Shown: positions 49,369 through 58,643, counted from the stretch's first letter. The stretch is 64,000 nucleotides of DNA from Hassallia byssoidea VB512170 (GCF_000817785.2 NZ_JTCM02000006.1:1-64000); one strand, 5' to 3'. Notes: a model not told the origin generated them from the letters alone. Numbers and translations: made by a program.

Positions 49369-52134
49369 ATGCCTTTCTTTCCTAAACTGCGTCCATACAT
49401 TCTTATAGGGTTGTTCCTCAGCCTTTTTCTCAGTCTAGATTTCTTTTCAGACAATTTTACCAACGCGGCAACGCCAACTACAGTTGCACCTGTATCGGGT
49501 TCAGCACTGACCCAAGGGGTGACAAAAACGGTATTAGACAACGGTTTAACCGTGTTAACCAAAGAAATCCATACTGCACCAGTGGTCAGCGTGCAGGTTT
49601 GGTATAAAGTTGGTTCACGCAATGAGGGGACGGGGGAAAATGGTATCTCCCACCAGCTAGAACATTTAATGTTTAAAGGCACTTCTACCCGTCCAGTACA
49701 ATTTGGGCGGCTGTTTAGTGCTTTGGGTAGTCAATCTAATGCTTTTACCAGCTATGACGAAACTGCTTACTATGGTACGGTGCAGCGAGACAAACTCGAA
49801 GCACTGCTGACCTTAGAAGCCGATCGCATGGAAGGTGCTTTAATAGAACCCGACCAACTGACGAGCGAAAAGCGCGTAGTAATTTCTGAACTACAGGGAT
49901 ATGAAAATTCGCCTAGCTACCGTCTCGGTCGAGCGGTGTTGCGGGCTGCTTTCCCGAATCGAACTTATGGTTTACCTGTAGGAGGCACAAAAGCCGATGT
50001 CGAGAAATTCACGCTCTCGCAGGTGCGGAATTATTACCAAACCTTCTACAGTCCAGATAATGCCACATTGGTAGTTACAGGCGATTTTACCACCGCACCA
50101 ACGCTGAAAGTTATCAAAGACACTTTCGGCAAGGTTCCCAAACGAGCCAAAACGGTTCCGCCAAAAGGTTCTGTATCTGTACCTTCTAATACTCCGGCGA
50201 AAAAAGAGCCTATCGTCCTCAAGCAACCAGGAAGCGCTGCACTGCTGCAAGTTGTCTATCCCTTACCAGATGTGAAGCATCCCGATGTGGCGGCGATTGA
50301 TTTGATGGATGGTATTCTTACAGGCGGTCGTAGTTCTCGACTTTACCAAGATTTGGTAGAATCCGGATTAGCCAGTTCAGTTAGTGCGAGTGCAGCAGAA
50401 TTAATTGAACCAGGTTGGTATGAAATTAATGCTACAGCCGCACCCGGTCAAGAATTATCGCGCATTTCTTCGGTGTTGCAACAATCGTTGACGAAACTGC
50501 AACAGCAGCCAGTCAGCAATGAAGAATTAAATAGAGCAAAGACGCAATTACAAGCTTCTTTTATCCTGAATAATCAGGATATCACCAGTCAGGCAAATCA
50601 ACTGGGGTATAATCAAACCGTCGCCGGAGATTATCGTTTTATTGAGGGGTATCTGGCAGCGATCGCTAAAGTTACACCAGCTGATGTGCAGAAAGCAGCG
50701 AAAACTTACCTCGATCCGGCTAAACAAACCATCGGCTTTTTTGAACCTACCCAAGCAGATGGTAAACCAGGAACTTCTAATGCAGGTTCTGGTCGCACTG
50801 CCGAGAATTTCAGCCCAGGAAAGCCGGTAGACCCAGCAGAACTTGCCAAATATCTTCCTCCTGCCACATCAGCCACCACTGCTAGCAAACAATCGCTACC
50901 AGAACAATTTACCCTGGCGAATGGAATGCGGGTTCTTTTGTTAAGCGATCGCAGTTTTCCCTCGATAAACCTCACCGGACAAATTGACGCTGGTGCTGAA
51001 TTTGACAACATCCAAAAAGCTGGGCTAGCGAGTTTGACTGCTGGTAACTTAATGAATGGTACCAAAACCAAAAATGCTCTCACATTAGCGAAATCCTTAG
51101 AAGATAAAGGAGCCAGTTTAGGTTTTAGTCCTAGCCGTGAGGGTGTCGCTATTGGTGGTCAAGGTTTGTCAGCGAATCTGCCGATATTGATAGAAACTCT
51201 GGCAGATGTAGTACAAAATGCTACTTTCCCGGCAGACCAATTGGAACTCAGCCGGCGACGGTCATTAATCGGGTTGAAAGCACAGCTAGATGACCCCCGT
51301 GGACTGGGACGAAGGGTTTTTCAGCAAGCAATTTACCCCGAAAATCATCCGTTCTACAGCTTTCCGACAGAAGAAAGTTTGAAGGCTATTACTCGCGATG
51401 ATTTGGTTCGCTTTTATCAAGAACACTATCGACCGGATACAACAACGTTAGCGATGGTGGGTGACTTTGAACCAGCGAAGGTGAAAGCTTTACTAAATCA
51501 AGCTTTTGGTAAATGGCAAGCAAAAGGTAAAGCACCGATTTTGAATCTGACCTCAGTACCGTTGCCGCAAAGTCAGACACGTTTGAATAAAGTAATTCCC
51601 GGTAAGGCAGAGGCAGTTACTTATATAGGCTACAACGGCATCTCGCGTAAAGACCCTCGTTTTTATGCTGTTTCGGTACTAAATCAGATTTTAGGTGGTG
51701 ATACCTTGTCTAGCCGCTTGGGTACAGAAGTACGCGATCGCCAAGGTTTAACTTACGGTATTTACAGCGCTTTTGCTGCTGGAGTTAATCCAGGTCCATT
51801 CTTAATTCAGATGCAGACTTCTCCGCAAGATGCGAATAAAGCGATCGCTAGCGCTGTTGCTTTACTCAAACAAGTGCGAGATCAAGGAGTCACAGAAGCT
51901 GAATTAAACACAGCAAAACGCTCAATTACCAACAGCTATCCCGTAGATTTGGCAAATCCCAGTGATGTTGCCAGCATCATTTTAGACAATTCAGTTTACG
52001 GGCTTTCACCTACAGAAATTCGAGAATTTCCTAACCGCATTCAAGCAGTGACGATGACTCAAGTGCAGCAGGTAATCAAAGACCTAATTAATCCTGACAA
52101 ACTGGTGATTGTCACAGCAGGACCTAATGCGTAA
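49369..52134 (+). CDS. M16-family zinc protease with two tandem domains
   Basis: About 921 aa from ATG 49369; a TTG at 49360 is also in frame. A signal peptide or anchor (YILIGLFLSLFLSLDFF) makes it periplasmic. Domain 1 (~55-470) has the inverted zinc motif HQLEH (95-99) and the second Glu further on, in DRMEGALIEPDQLTSEKRVV. Domain 2 (~515-900) lacks HxxEH and supplies the R/Y substrate-binding part (FYAVSVLNQILGGDTLSSRL, DRQGLTYGIYSAFA). In M16 proteases the two halves form a clamp that degrades peptides; here they are fused. Rightward; a Yfr1-like module follows 104 bp after its stop. Confidence 0.92.
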   Translation: MPFFPKLRPYILIGLFLSLFLSLDFFSDNFTNAATPTTVAPVSGSALTQGVTKTVLDNGLTVLTKEIHTAPVVSVQVWYKVGSRNEGTGENGISHQLEHLMFKGTSTRPVQFGRLFSALGSQSNAFTSYDETAYYGTVQRDKLEALLTLEADRMEGALIEPDQLTSEKRVVISELQGYENSPSYRLGRAVLRAAFPNRTYGLPVGGTKADVEKFTLSQVRNYYQTFYSPDNATLVVTGDFTTAPTLKVIKDTFGKVPKRAKTVPPKGSVSVPSNTPAKKEPIVLKQPGSAALLQVVYPLPDVKHPDVAAIDLMDGILTGGRSSRLYQDLVESGLASSVSASAAELIEPGWYEINATAAPGQELSRISSVLQQSLTKLQQQPVSNEELNRAKTQLQASFILNNQDITSQANQLGYNQTVAGDYRFIEGYLAAIAKVTPADVQKAAKTYLDPAKQTIGFFEPTQADGKPGTSNAGSGRTAENFSPGKPVDPAELAKYLPPATSATTASKQSLPEQFTLANGMRVLLLSDRSFPSINLTGQIDAGAEFDNIQKAGLASLTAGNLMNGTKTKNALTLAKSLEDKGASLGFSPSREGVAIGGQGLSANLPILIETLADVVQNATFPADQLELSRRRSLIGLKAQLDDPRGLGRRVFQQAIYPENHPFYSFPTEESLKAITRDDLVRFYQEHYRPDTTTLAMVGDFEPAKVKALLNQAFGKWQAKGKAPILNLTSVPLPQSQTRLNKVIPGKAEAVTYIGYNGISRKDPRFYAVSVLNQILGGDTLSSRLGTEVRDRQGLTYGIYSAFAAGVNPGPFLIQMQTSPQDANKAIASAVALLKQVRDQGVTEAELNTAKRSITNSYPVDLANPSDVASIILDNSVYGLSPTEIREFPNRIQAVTMTQVQQVIKDLINPDKLVIVTAGPNA

Positions 52135-52180
52135 TGGGGAATGGGTAATGGGGAATGGGTAATGGGTAATGGGTAATAGA
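52135..52180. repeat. STRR (GGGGAATGGGTAAT) after the M16 gene
   Basis: Heptamers GGGGAAT and GGGTAAT follow the stop codon directly. Otherwise the 52135-52482 gap holds a terminator module and no gene. Confidence 0.85.
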
Positions 52181-52237
52181 AAGAAATTGTCTCCATCTTT
52201 CCATCCCCCCCTCCCCCCCTCCTCTTCATTGCTTTCG

Positions 52238-52291
52238 TCCTCACACTATACGGTTGCTCTCTTGTTAAGTAAATAACAAGAGAGTTTTTTT
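52238..52291 (+). terminator. Strong rho-independent terminator preceded by TCCTCACAC
   Basis: Stem CTCTCTTGTTA / TAACAAGAGAG (52257-52267, 52274-52284), loop AGTAAA, then seven T. It ends the M16 gene. Ten bases before the stem lies TCCTCACAC, the same spacing and flanking GCTCTCTTGTT as in the module at 54124-54196, so it may be a small-RNA 3' half rather than a plain terminator. Confidence 0.75.
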
Positions 52292-52482
52292 GTGTCCAAA
52301 GTTACTATATTACTGGTATAAAAAGAAGGGTGCAATATTTATGGCTATTAATTGCCATAAATATCGCCTCATTTTTCGCTCTTTCCTTATCTTCCAAATA
52401 ATACTTATCGGATTCCGTAATCCGTGTTGAATTGTTTGAATTTATTCTGTAACCAACAAATATTTAAAGAGAATTACAGAGG

Positions 52483-52998
52483 ATGTCTACTGCAATTAAA
52501 TGTCCTATTAATCGACCAACCTTGCAATTAGGTGCAAGTAGTCAATTTGTCAAAGAAATGCAAAAAGCATTAAACCAGCGGCTTGCAGAACTCGATACTT
52601 TATCAGATTATCCTCTACAAGTTCTTGTCACAAGTCACTTTGAAGAACAAACCCAAGATGCTGTTAAATATTTTCAGTGTCTTGCCTTCCTCAAAACAGA
52701 TGGTATTGTCGGAAAAAATACCTGGGCATATTTGTGTGAAGGCGCAAATAGTCTGCCAGAGTTAAGTCAAGGAAGTAGCGGTTCCCTGGTGAAAGCAGTT
52801 CAGCACGCACTGAAAAATGGTAAATATTATTCTGGTGAAATTGATGGCATCTTTGGCACAAAAACAACTGAAGCAATACAAGCTTTTCAGGCATCGCGCT
52901 ATCAACAACCCAACGGCATCATTGGATATCGGACATGGAATGCTTTAAGTAGATTTCATGCCCATATCTCTCACTGTATTATTAATACTTTCGATTAA
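52483..52998 (+). CDS. Peptidoglycan-binding protein (two PG_binding_1 domains)
   Basis: A 171-aa protein without an obvious signal peptide. Two copies of the PG_binding_1 three-helix unit: LQLGASSQFVKEMQKALNQR with VKYFQCLAFLKTDGIVGKNT, then GSSGSLVKAVQHALKNGKYY with FQASRYQQPNGIIGYRTW. Each has the (D/N)GxxGxxT motif. Such domains bind cell-wall glycan or peptide. No catalytic domain follows. Single gene, upstream region AT-rich. Confidence 0.85.
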   Translation: MSTAIKCPINRPTLQLGASSQFVKEMQKALNQRLAELDTLSDYPLQVLVTSHFEEQTQDAVKYFQCLAFLKTDGIVGKNTWAYLCEGANSLPELSQGSSGSLVKAVQHALKNGKYYSGEIDGIFGTKTTEAIQAFQASRYQQPNGIIGYRTWNALSRFHAHISHCIINTFD

Positions 52999-53023
52999 GA
53001 TTTTTCACCCTATACTCTCTTAC

Positions 53024-53071
53024 GTAGTAAGGGCTTCAGCCCTTTATTTTGATGGTTGAAGCCCTCACTAC
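53024..53071. repeat. GTAGT..ACTAC double-hairpin element, copy 5
   Basis: GTAGTAAGGGCTTCAGCCCTT, spacer, GGTTGAAGCCCTCACTAC, between convergent genes. The left stem is AGGGCT/AGCCCT; the right stem is weaker than in other copies. Confidence 0.8.
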
Positions 53072-53082
53072 ATTTAGGTAAA

Positions 53083-53949
53083 CTATTTCTCCATAAAAAC
53101 TAAATCTTCAGGTTGAACAGTTAATTTGATATTTTGACCATCGACTTTCACCACAAAATCAAATCCTGTAACATGACTATCTGGGAGAATTATCACTTTA
53201 TCTTTCTTAGATTCCAGAAAGTTGATAAATCCGTCTAGAGCTACACTACCATCATTAATAGCGAGATAATCAAGCAGCCGGCGAAACAGTTTCGGTAAAA
53301 TAACAACTTTGTCGGTGATAGTTTCTAACTCTTCCAAGAGAAAACCTTTATTAGTTTTATCTGATGACCATAAACCCTTTTTATCAGTACGAGCTTTTTC
53401 GGTGACAGCAATCAATTGCTTGCGGATATCAGGATATAATTTAGAGTAAAAGGTAGGGTAAACTAACCCTTTAGCTAAGAGATGATAATTTGCGCTCTTT
53501 TTCAGTAAAGATTTTTCTAAATAGATGCTGCTGCCATCTTCTTGTTCTGAATCACCTTTAAAAACAAAAGCAACAGCTCTGCCATACGTGTCTGCAAAAC
53601 GGGTGAGGATGAAACCAGGTACTTCTTCGGGTTCTGCGGCAGTAATTACTTGATTGGAACCACGGGTAACGTTTTGAAATCCCAAAAATTTTAACAGTTC
53701 GCTAGCAGCAGCATCAGCAAATTCCGCAGGCTGGTGCTGTATGCCTATACTACCCATTTTCGGGCGATAATGTGTTTCCAGAGCATCGATCGCATCCAAA
53801 CGCAGCTGGGCACCTCCTGAGCGGTTGGTGCTGACTGGTGTCTGCAATTTCTTCCACAATTCGGGGTTTTGCGGATAAAAGCGGATAGAATCGCCATCAG
53901 GTGCAGTTTTTACGATTCTGAAGTTGCCCTGGATCAGCGTCATTGTCAT
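53083..53949 (-). CDS. SNase-like (thermonuclease-fold) protein
   Basis: About 288 aa from ATG 53949, preceded by AAAGGA at 9 bases. The SNase-like core covers ~1-190: VKTAPDGDSIRFYPQNP (Asp of the metal site), QLRLDAIDALETHYRPK, TRFADTYGRAVAFVFKG (Arg) and KGLVYPTFYSKLYPDIRKQL. This differs from classical thermonuclease spacing, with inserts, so activity is not assured. The C-terminal ~90 residues (KVVILPKLFRRLLDYLAIND) are an added domain. Start at 53979 is less likely. Confidence 0.8.
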   Translation of the reverse strand: MTMTLIQGNFRIVKTAPDGDSIRFYPQNPELWKKLQTPVSTNRSGGAQLRLDAIDALETHYRPKMGSIGIQHQPAEFADAAASELLKFLGFQNVTRGSNQVITAAEPEEVPGFILTRFADTYGRAVAFVFKGDSEQEDGSSIYLEKSLLKKSANYHLLAKGLVYPTFYSKLYPDIRKQLIAVTEKARTDKKGLWSSDKTNKGFLLEELETITDKVVILPKLFRRLLDYLAINDGSVALDGFINFLESKKDKVIILPDSHVTGFDFVVKVDGQNIKLTVQPEDLVFMEK

Positions 53950-54011
53950 TTGTTGGGTTCCTTTGATGAAGATGTACAACTGTTAGTTTTACAGTAATTT
54001 AGGTTACTCAT

Positions 54012-54058
54012 GTAGTAAGCGCTTCAGCGCTTTGTGGAAGCGCTGAAGCGCTTACTAC
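54012..54058. repeat. GTAGT..ACTAC double-hairpin element, copy 6
   Basis: GTAGTAAGCGCTTCAGCGCTT, TGTGG, AAGCGCTGAAGCGCTTACTAC. Both halves are nearly perfect mirror copies, so the whole 47 bp can also fold as one long hairpin. Confidence 0.9.
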
Positions 54059-54123
54059 GAATTCTCATGCGATCGCCAAAAATAATTGCTCGCGGATCTC
54101 ATTCTTTAGTTAAACTTATGTTA

Positions 54124-54196
54124 AGCAAACGTCCAGTTTGCTCCTCACAGAACACTTCTGCTCTCTTGTTTGGTAACTAGCAAGAGGGCTTTTTTT
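54124..54196 (+). ncRNA. Candidate Yfr1-like small RNA
   Basis: The order is: hairpin AGCAAAC-GTCCA-GTTTGCT (54124-54142); an overlapping unpaired CTCCTCACA (54141-54149), close to the ultraconserved Yfr1 core ACUCCUCACAC; ten bases; terminator stem GCTCTCTTG/CAAGAGGGC (54160-54168, 54181-54189) with seven T. Yfr1 is a cyanobacterial regulator of roughly 55-70 nt with two hairpins around that motif. No coding gene on this strand ends here, so the terminator needs another transcript. The 11-nt core is not exact, so this is Yfr1-like only. TATGTT at 54118 is a possible -10 region. Confidence 0.45.
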
Positions 54197-54210
54197 ATAT
54201 AAAGGGGAAT

Positions 54211-54293
54211 GGAGGACAAGGAGGACAAGGAGGACAAGGAGGACAAGGAGGACAAGGAGGACAAGGAGGACAAGGAGGACAAGGAGGATAAGG
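54211..54293. repeat. 9-bp tandem repeat (GGAGGACAA)n
   Basis: GGAGGACAA repeats in exact 9-bp register about nine times. At 54325-54355 the unit TCTCCCTTG repeats three to four times, nearly the reverse complement, so the two blocks can pair. ORFs across it are low-complexity artefacts. The variable array lies 150 bp upstream of the bgtB-like gene. Confidence 0.9.
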
Positions 54294-54442
54294 AAAGTAA
54301 TTCTTCTTTCCTCATCCCCCCTCTCCCTTGTCTCCCTTGTCTCCCTTGTCTCCCCCCTCCCCCCCATCTCCCCATGCCCAATTCCCCATTCCTACCAAAA
54401 AAGAGTTACCCTGATGTCGGCTAAAATTGCATCTACCAAAAA

Positions 54443-55927
54443 ATGAAGAAACGCAAAGCTTTGCTATTTACGGTGCTGCTTGCTGCAATCGTGGCAATTA
54501 GCATTGTTACGAGTTACAGCAATCCTCTACAAGCTTCGTCTGTGGGCAAAGATACGCTGACGTTGATTACTTCACCCGATTATCCTCCCTATGAGTATTA
54601 CGACACTCAGGGAGGAGAACGGAAAATCGTTGGCTTTGATATTGATATTGCTCGGGCGATCGCCAAAGAACTAAAATTTAAACTCAAGGTGATGGAGTCG
54701 GATTTCAACGGCTTAATTCCCGCACTGCAAGCAAATCGGGCTGATTTTGTCATGGCTGGGATGACTCCGACTCCAGAACGCAAGAAAAACGCTGATTTCT
54801 CGATTATCTATTACGAAGCCAAAGATACGATTGTCGCGCCGAAAAATAGCAACCTGAAGCAACCGCAAGACCTTGCAGGTAAAACAGTCGGCGTACAATT
54901 GGGGACAATTCAGGAAACAAATGCGAAGAAAATTGCCCAAAAAGTTACAGGTGTCCAGTTAAAACAACTCAACAAAGTGCCGGAAGCAATTCAGGAAATA
55001 AAATCGCGGCGAATTGATGCGGCTATTGTTGAGGATACCGTTGCCAAGGGATTCGCGCAAGCTAATCCAGATTTAGAATTTAACGCGATTCCTTCAGAAG
55101 AGGGAAGTGGATCGGCGATCGCTTTCCCGAAAAACTCTGCTTTAGTTGAACCTTTCAACAAAGTCCTTCAGCAAATGAAGGATAAAGGTGAAATACAACA
55201 ATTAGCAACCAAGTGGTTTTCACAAAATACTGCCGCATCCTCATCAGCACCCGCACCCCAAACCGGACTGAATCTCGATTTCAGCAGAATCCTTCCCGAC
55301 ATTCCCTTTATTCTTCAGGGAATACCATTAACTCTTTTGTTTACTTTATTGTCAGTATTTTTAGGTTTAATTTGGGGGACTGTATTATCCTTATTTAAAA
55401 TTGCCGACATCAAGCCGCTGACTTTATTTGCTAATGCCTACACCTCTATATTTCGAGGCACTCCACTACTTTTACAATTGGCTTTAGTTTACTACGCAAC
55501 GCCTCAACTCACAGGTTATGATATTTCCGCATTGCAGGCGGGTGTGTTAACTTTTACCCTCAACTCTGGCGCGTATATGTCAGAAACTATTCGCGGAGGA
55601 ATTCAAGCAGTAGATAAAGGACAAAGTGAAGCAGCGATGTCAATGGGTGTTTCTTACTGGTTGATGATGTGGGATGTAATTTTACCCCAAGCTTTAAAGA
55701 ACATTTTACCAGCTTTGGTGAATGAAACTATCGGACTATTAAAAGATTCGGCGTTGGTGTCAACGATTGGTGTGGTGGAAATTTTACGCAGCGCTCAAAT
55801 TATCGGCGCAAATAAATATATCTACTTTGAGCCGTTGTTGTTTGCAGGATTGATTTACTATGTTTTAGTCATGGGTTTGACTTTCGGTGCCTCCGCTTTA
55901 GAAACAAGATTAAGGCGAAGTGAATAA
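54443..55927 (+). CDS. bgtB: Amino-acid ABC transporter, fused binding protein and permease (BgtB-like)
   Basis: A 494-aa fusion. Residues ~1-33 are a signal/anchor; ~38-265 are a polar amino-acid binding domain (SPDYPPYEYYDTQGG, GFDIDIARAIAKELKF, VMAGMTPTPERKKNADFS). Residues ~290-490 are a His/Glu/Gln/Arg-type permease with FRGTPLLLQLALVYYA and the EAA loop EAAMSMGVSYWLMMWDVILP QALKN. This is the layout of cyanobacterial BgtB, which imports basic amino acids and glutamine. Its ATPase gene follows after 84 bp. Length is normal for BgtB. Confidence 0.85.
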   Translation: MKKRKALLFTVLLAAIVAISIVTSYSNPLQASSVGKDTLTLITSPDYPPYEYYDTQGGERKIVGFDIDIARAIAKELKFKLKVMESDFNGLIPALQANRADFVMAGMTPTPERKKNADFSIIYYEAKDTIVAPKNSNLKQPQDLAGKTVGVQLGTIQETNAKKIAQKVTGVQLKQLNKVPEAIQEIKSRRIDAAIVEDTVAKGFAQANPDLEFNAIPSEEGSGSAIAFPKNSALVEPFNKVLQQMKDKGEIQQLATKWFSQNTAASSSAPAPQTGLNLDFSRILPDIPFILQGIPLTLLFTLLSVFLGLIWGTVLSLFKIADIKPLTLFANAYTSIFRGTPLLLQLALVYYATPQLTGYDISALQAGVLTFTLNSGAYMSETIRGGIQAVDKGQSEAAMSMGVSYWLMMWDVILPQALKNILPALVNETIGLLKDSALVSTIGVVEILRSAQIIGANKYIYFEPLLFAGLIYYVLVMGLTFGASALETRLRRSE

Positions 55928-55928
55928 T

Positions 55929-56005
55929 GTAGTGAGCGCTTCAGCGCTCTTCAAGACTATGAAAGCATTTAGGATATAAATTTTAATGGCTAAAGCCATT
56001 ACTAC
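55929..56005. repeat. GTAGT..ACTAC double-hairpin element, copy 7 (between bgtB and bgtA)
   Basis: GTAGTGAGCGCTTCAGCGCTC, a 35-bp spacer, then AATGGCTAAAGCCATTACTAC. It fills most of the bgtB-bgtA gap and would be transcribed, so it could form RNA hairpins that separate expression of the two genes. Confidence 0.85.
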
Positions 56006-56011
56006 GAAAAT

Positions 56012-56746
56012 ATGAGTCAAGCTGTAATTCGCACGGAATTTTTATGTAAATCTTTTGGGAAACTCGATGTTCTCAAAGATATTTCCACAGAGATTTATCA
56101 AGGTGAAGTGGTGGCTATTCTTGGTCCTTCGGGTTCGGGTAAGTCTACTTTTCTGCGATGTATGAATTTGCTGGAACGTCCGACTAAAGGACGAGTTTAC
56201 TTTAATGAACAAGAAATCACCAACTCTAAAACAAACATTCTCAAAGTTCGCTCTTCTTTGGTGATGGTGTTTCAACACTTTAATTTGTTTCCTCACATGA
56301 CAGTGCTGCAAAATGTCACTTATGCACCGATTAAAGTGAAAAAAGTTGATAAGCAACAAGCAAAACAGAAAGGATTGGAGTTACTTGGTAAAGTCGGTTT
56401 GGCAGAAAAAGCCGATGTTTACCCATCTAAATTATCTGGAGGACAAAAACAACGAGTTGCGATCGCTCGCGCATTAGCGATGGAACCGGAAATGATTTTG
56501 TTTGATGAACCAACCTCAGCTTTAGATCCAGAAATGGTCAAAGATGTGTTAGACGTGATGAAAAGTTTGGCACAATTAGAAATCACGATGGCGATTGTAA
56601 CTCATGAAATGGGATTCGCTAGAGAAGTAGCCAGTCGAATTATGTTTCTCGACCGAGGAAGTATAGCCGAGGATACTACACCCAGCGAGTTTTTCCGAAA
56701 TCCGCAGTGCGATCGCGCAAAGCAATTCCTCGAAAAAATGCTGTAA
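56012..56746 (+). CDS. bgtA: Amino-acid ABC transporter ATPase (BgtA-like)
   Basis: A 244-aa ATPase of the GlnQ/HisP group. Walker A is [11 protein letters not shown]-loop [16 protein letters not shown], signature [15 protein letters not shown], Walker [16 protein letters not shown]-loop [16 protein letters not shown]. It powers the BgtB-like permease encoded upstream. Complete, standard length. Confidence 0.92.
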   Translation: MSQAVIRTEFLCKSFGKLDVLKDISTEIYQGEVVAILGPSGSGKSTFLRCMNLLERPTKGRVYFNEQEITNSKTNILKVRSSLVMVFQHFNLFPHMTVLQNVTYAPIKVKKVDKQQAKQKGLELLGKVGLAEKADVYPSKLSGGQKQRVAIARALAMEPEMILFDEPTSALDPEMVKDVLDVMKSLAQLEITMAIVTHEMGFAREVASRIMFLDRGSIAEDTTPSEFFRNPQCDRAKQFLEKML

Positions 56747-56926
56747 TCTTTTTTGTCGCGCAAACAAAGTAAACTATTAATTATAAGACTTACGCAAAAA
56801 CTCTCTCGCTCCTCTTATTCCTCTGCGTCCTCTGCGTACTCTGCGGTTCGTTAATTCAATCGCCAAACATCGGTTTTCAGTCCGCTCTCGATAGCTCACA
56901 TTAAATTCTAATCTGAGAATAGAGAA

Positions 56927-57862
56927 ATGAAATCCACCTCACCAGATCAACCAATTCCTCATCCAGAACTTATTTTACCACCACTGACCAAAGCAACAAT
57001 TCAACGAGCAAAAGAGGGTGTTGCTTACGCACGCAACGATCGCGCTAATAATGCGATCGCCGAAGCGTTACTCTCAGCAGAAAATGGTTCCGAAGAGAAA
57101 GTCAGCGGTGAGGTGCGACGAAAAGTGTTGCGAACTATAATTCACACTCTTTTTCAAATTCAAGTTGAATTTCCCGAACGCATTCCTCAAACACCGGCGC
57201 TGATTGCCGCTAATCATCTCAACCACATCGATCCATTTCTCCTACTATCAGAGTTGCCTGCAAACCCCTATTACCATATTTTGGGCGATGCCCGCACACT
57301 TTACAACAATTGGTGGAAACGTTTATTTATGCGTTTAGCTAAAGGAGTAATTCCCCTAGAACGCATTTGGAAAGAAGAAATTGCAGTGATTTCAGGTGCA
57401 AAAGCAGGACGTTCAGATTTAGCTGAATTGGCAGATGATATTCAACAATATGTCCCTCAAGGCAATTCTATAGAGACACTGCGACGCCTAGATCGCATCG
57501 TTCAAGGCATTTTTGCTTGTGGAGATGGAATTATTTTGTTTCCAGAGGGGAGACTTGGCAGCGTTGAAGGTGAATTGCAACTACCCCTCAAGCGTGGTGC
57601 GGCAATTTATGCTTTGCGTTCTGGCGTGCCGATTGTACCTGTAGCACTCATCGGTAGTCAAGATTTGTATTTGAGAAAAGAATTAACTCTGCGTTTTGGT
57701 GAAGCGTTAATTTTTCCTGAATCTCATCGACCAAAGTCGAAAGAAATACAAGCTGTGTTGGATGAATTGCAAGCAGCGCTGGTTGCTTTATTGCCAAAAG
57801 ATTATCATGAACCAGAAGAACCAAAGTTATTACGTCACTTTTTGAATCGCATGTTTTGGTAA
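56927..57862 (+). CDS. PlsC-type 1-acyl-glycerol-3-phosphate acyltransferase
   Basis: A 311-aa PlsC-family protein. The catalytic Hx4D is NHLNHID (96-102). The glycerol-phosphate-binding block is ILFPEGRLGS (~203-212), followed by RSGVPIVPVALIGS. A long N-terminal extension and a ~65-residue loop between the motifs (TLYNNWWKRLFMRLAKGVIP) are additions to the core. It acylates lysophosphatidate or a related acceptor at the membrane. The gap before it holds a CTCTGCGTCC-type dispersed repeat. Confidence 0.82.
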   Translation: MKSTSPDQPIPHPELILPPLTKATIQRAKEGVAYARNDRANNAIAEALLSAENGSEEKVSGEVRRKVLRTIIHTLFQIQVEFPERIPQTPALIAANHLNHIDPFLLLSELPANPYYHILGDARTLYNNWWKRLFMRLAKGVIPLERIWKEEIAVISGAKAGRSDLAELADDIQQYVPQGNSIETLRRLDRIVQGIFACGDGIILFPEGRLGSVEGELQLPLKRGAAIYALRSGVPIVPVALIGSQDLYLRKELTLRFGEALIFPESHRPKSKEIQAVLDELQAALVALLPKDYHEPEEPKLLRHFLNRMFW

Positions 57863-57869
57863 TAAGGGT

Positions 57870-57990
57870 GAATGGGGAATGGGGAATGGGGAATGGGTAA
57901 TGGGTAATGGGGAATGGAAGACTGAAAAAAACAATTACCAATTAGCAATTAGCAATTACCTATTACCTATTCCCAATTCCCAATTCCCAG
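57870..57990. repeat. STRR block between convergent plsC-like and ABM genes
   Basis: GGGGAAT/GGGTAAT heptamers on the left and AATTAGCAATTAGCAATTACC with AATTCCC units on the right, an imperfect inverted arrangement. No gene. Confidence 0.85.
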
Positions 57991-57991
57991 C

Positions 57992-58630
57992 CTAATCAGC
58001 AGGTTCGGTGAAGACAACTTCGTAGAGATGAAACTGATTTTCAGCTAAACCTTGCCAATATTCATTCAAAGGTTTGTATTTTGGATCTGTTACCAATACT
58101 TCAAAATTATCTAGAGTGCGCCACTGTCCGTAGTTTACATTATGTACGCCATCAAGGGAGCGATGAAAGTTAGCAGAAATTAGGTCTGGATGTTGTAACC
58201 CTACTTTGACATATTCTCTCTCTAATTCCACCAGACGCATTTGATTTTCTGGCTTGACTTTAAATTCGGCAAGGTGAATTAAACCACCTTTGGCTATTTT
58301 GCGTGTGGCATCATCTGGGAGAGAAACAACGACTTCGTAAACGTGGGATTCGTGAATTTGAAACTGAGAAAGCTTTGCCCCAAGTTGACGCAGTTCAGAG
58401 TTATTAATAAACGCTTGATAGTCTTCTTGAGTTTTCCATTGCGCGTAATTCATCACCCGGACACCATCTATACTTTTGTGGATGCTAGATGAAACAAAAC
58501 CCGGTTGGTGTTTGACGCCTTTTTCCACAAATTCCACAATAGTATCAACAAGTTCTTGCTGTCTTTCTGGTTCCACAGCAAAGATAATTATCACGGTAAT
58601 AACATCATTGTTTTTGGCAATAGTCGGCAT
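57992..58630 (-). CDS. Tandem antibiotic-biosynthesis-monooxygenase (ABM) domain protein
   Basis: About 212 aa from ATG 58630 (MPTIAKNNDVITVIII). Two ABM ferredoxin-like domains in tandem: ~8-105 (FAVEPERQQELVDTIVEFVE, SSIHKSIDGVRVMNYAQWKT) and ~112-210 (FKVKPENQMRLVELEREYVK, ANFHRSLDGVHNVNYGQWRT). The mirrored motifs show an internal duplication that makes one chain equal to the usual dimer. ABM proteins act on quinones, heme or reactive small molecules; the substrate is unknown. Upstream lies a double-hairpin repeat. Confidence 0.85.
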   Translation of the reverse strand: MPTIAKNNDVITVIIIFAVEPERQQELVDTIVEFVEKGVKHQPGFVSSSIHKSIDGVRVMNYAQWKTQEDYQAFINNSELRQLGAKLSQFQIHESHVYEVVVSLPDDATRKIAKGGLIHLAEFKVKPENQMRLVELEREYVKVGLQHPDLISANFHRSLDGVHNVNYGQWRTLDNFEVLVTDPKYKPLNEYWQGLAENQFHLYEVVFTEPAD

Positions 58631-58643
58631 TGTGAAATTTACC

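Noticed and set aside
54124-54196. Firm call of yfr1
   Set aside because: The 11-nt core is CTCCTCACA with changed ends rather than exact, so only a Yfr1-like call is supported.
54116-54424. Three low-complexity ORFs (LLVLLVLLV-, SSLSSLSS- and DKEDKED-like)
   Set aside because: They arise from the 9-bp repeat, open in all frames.
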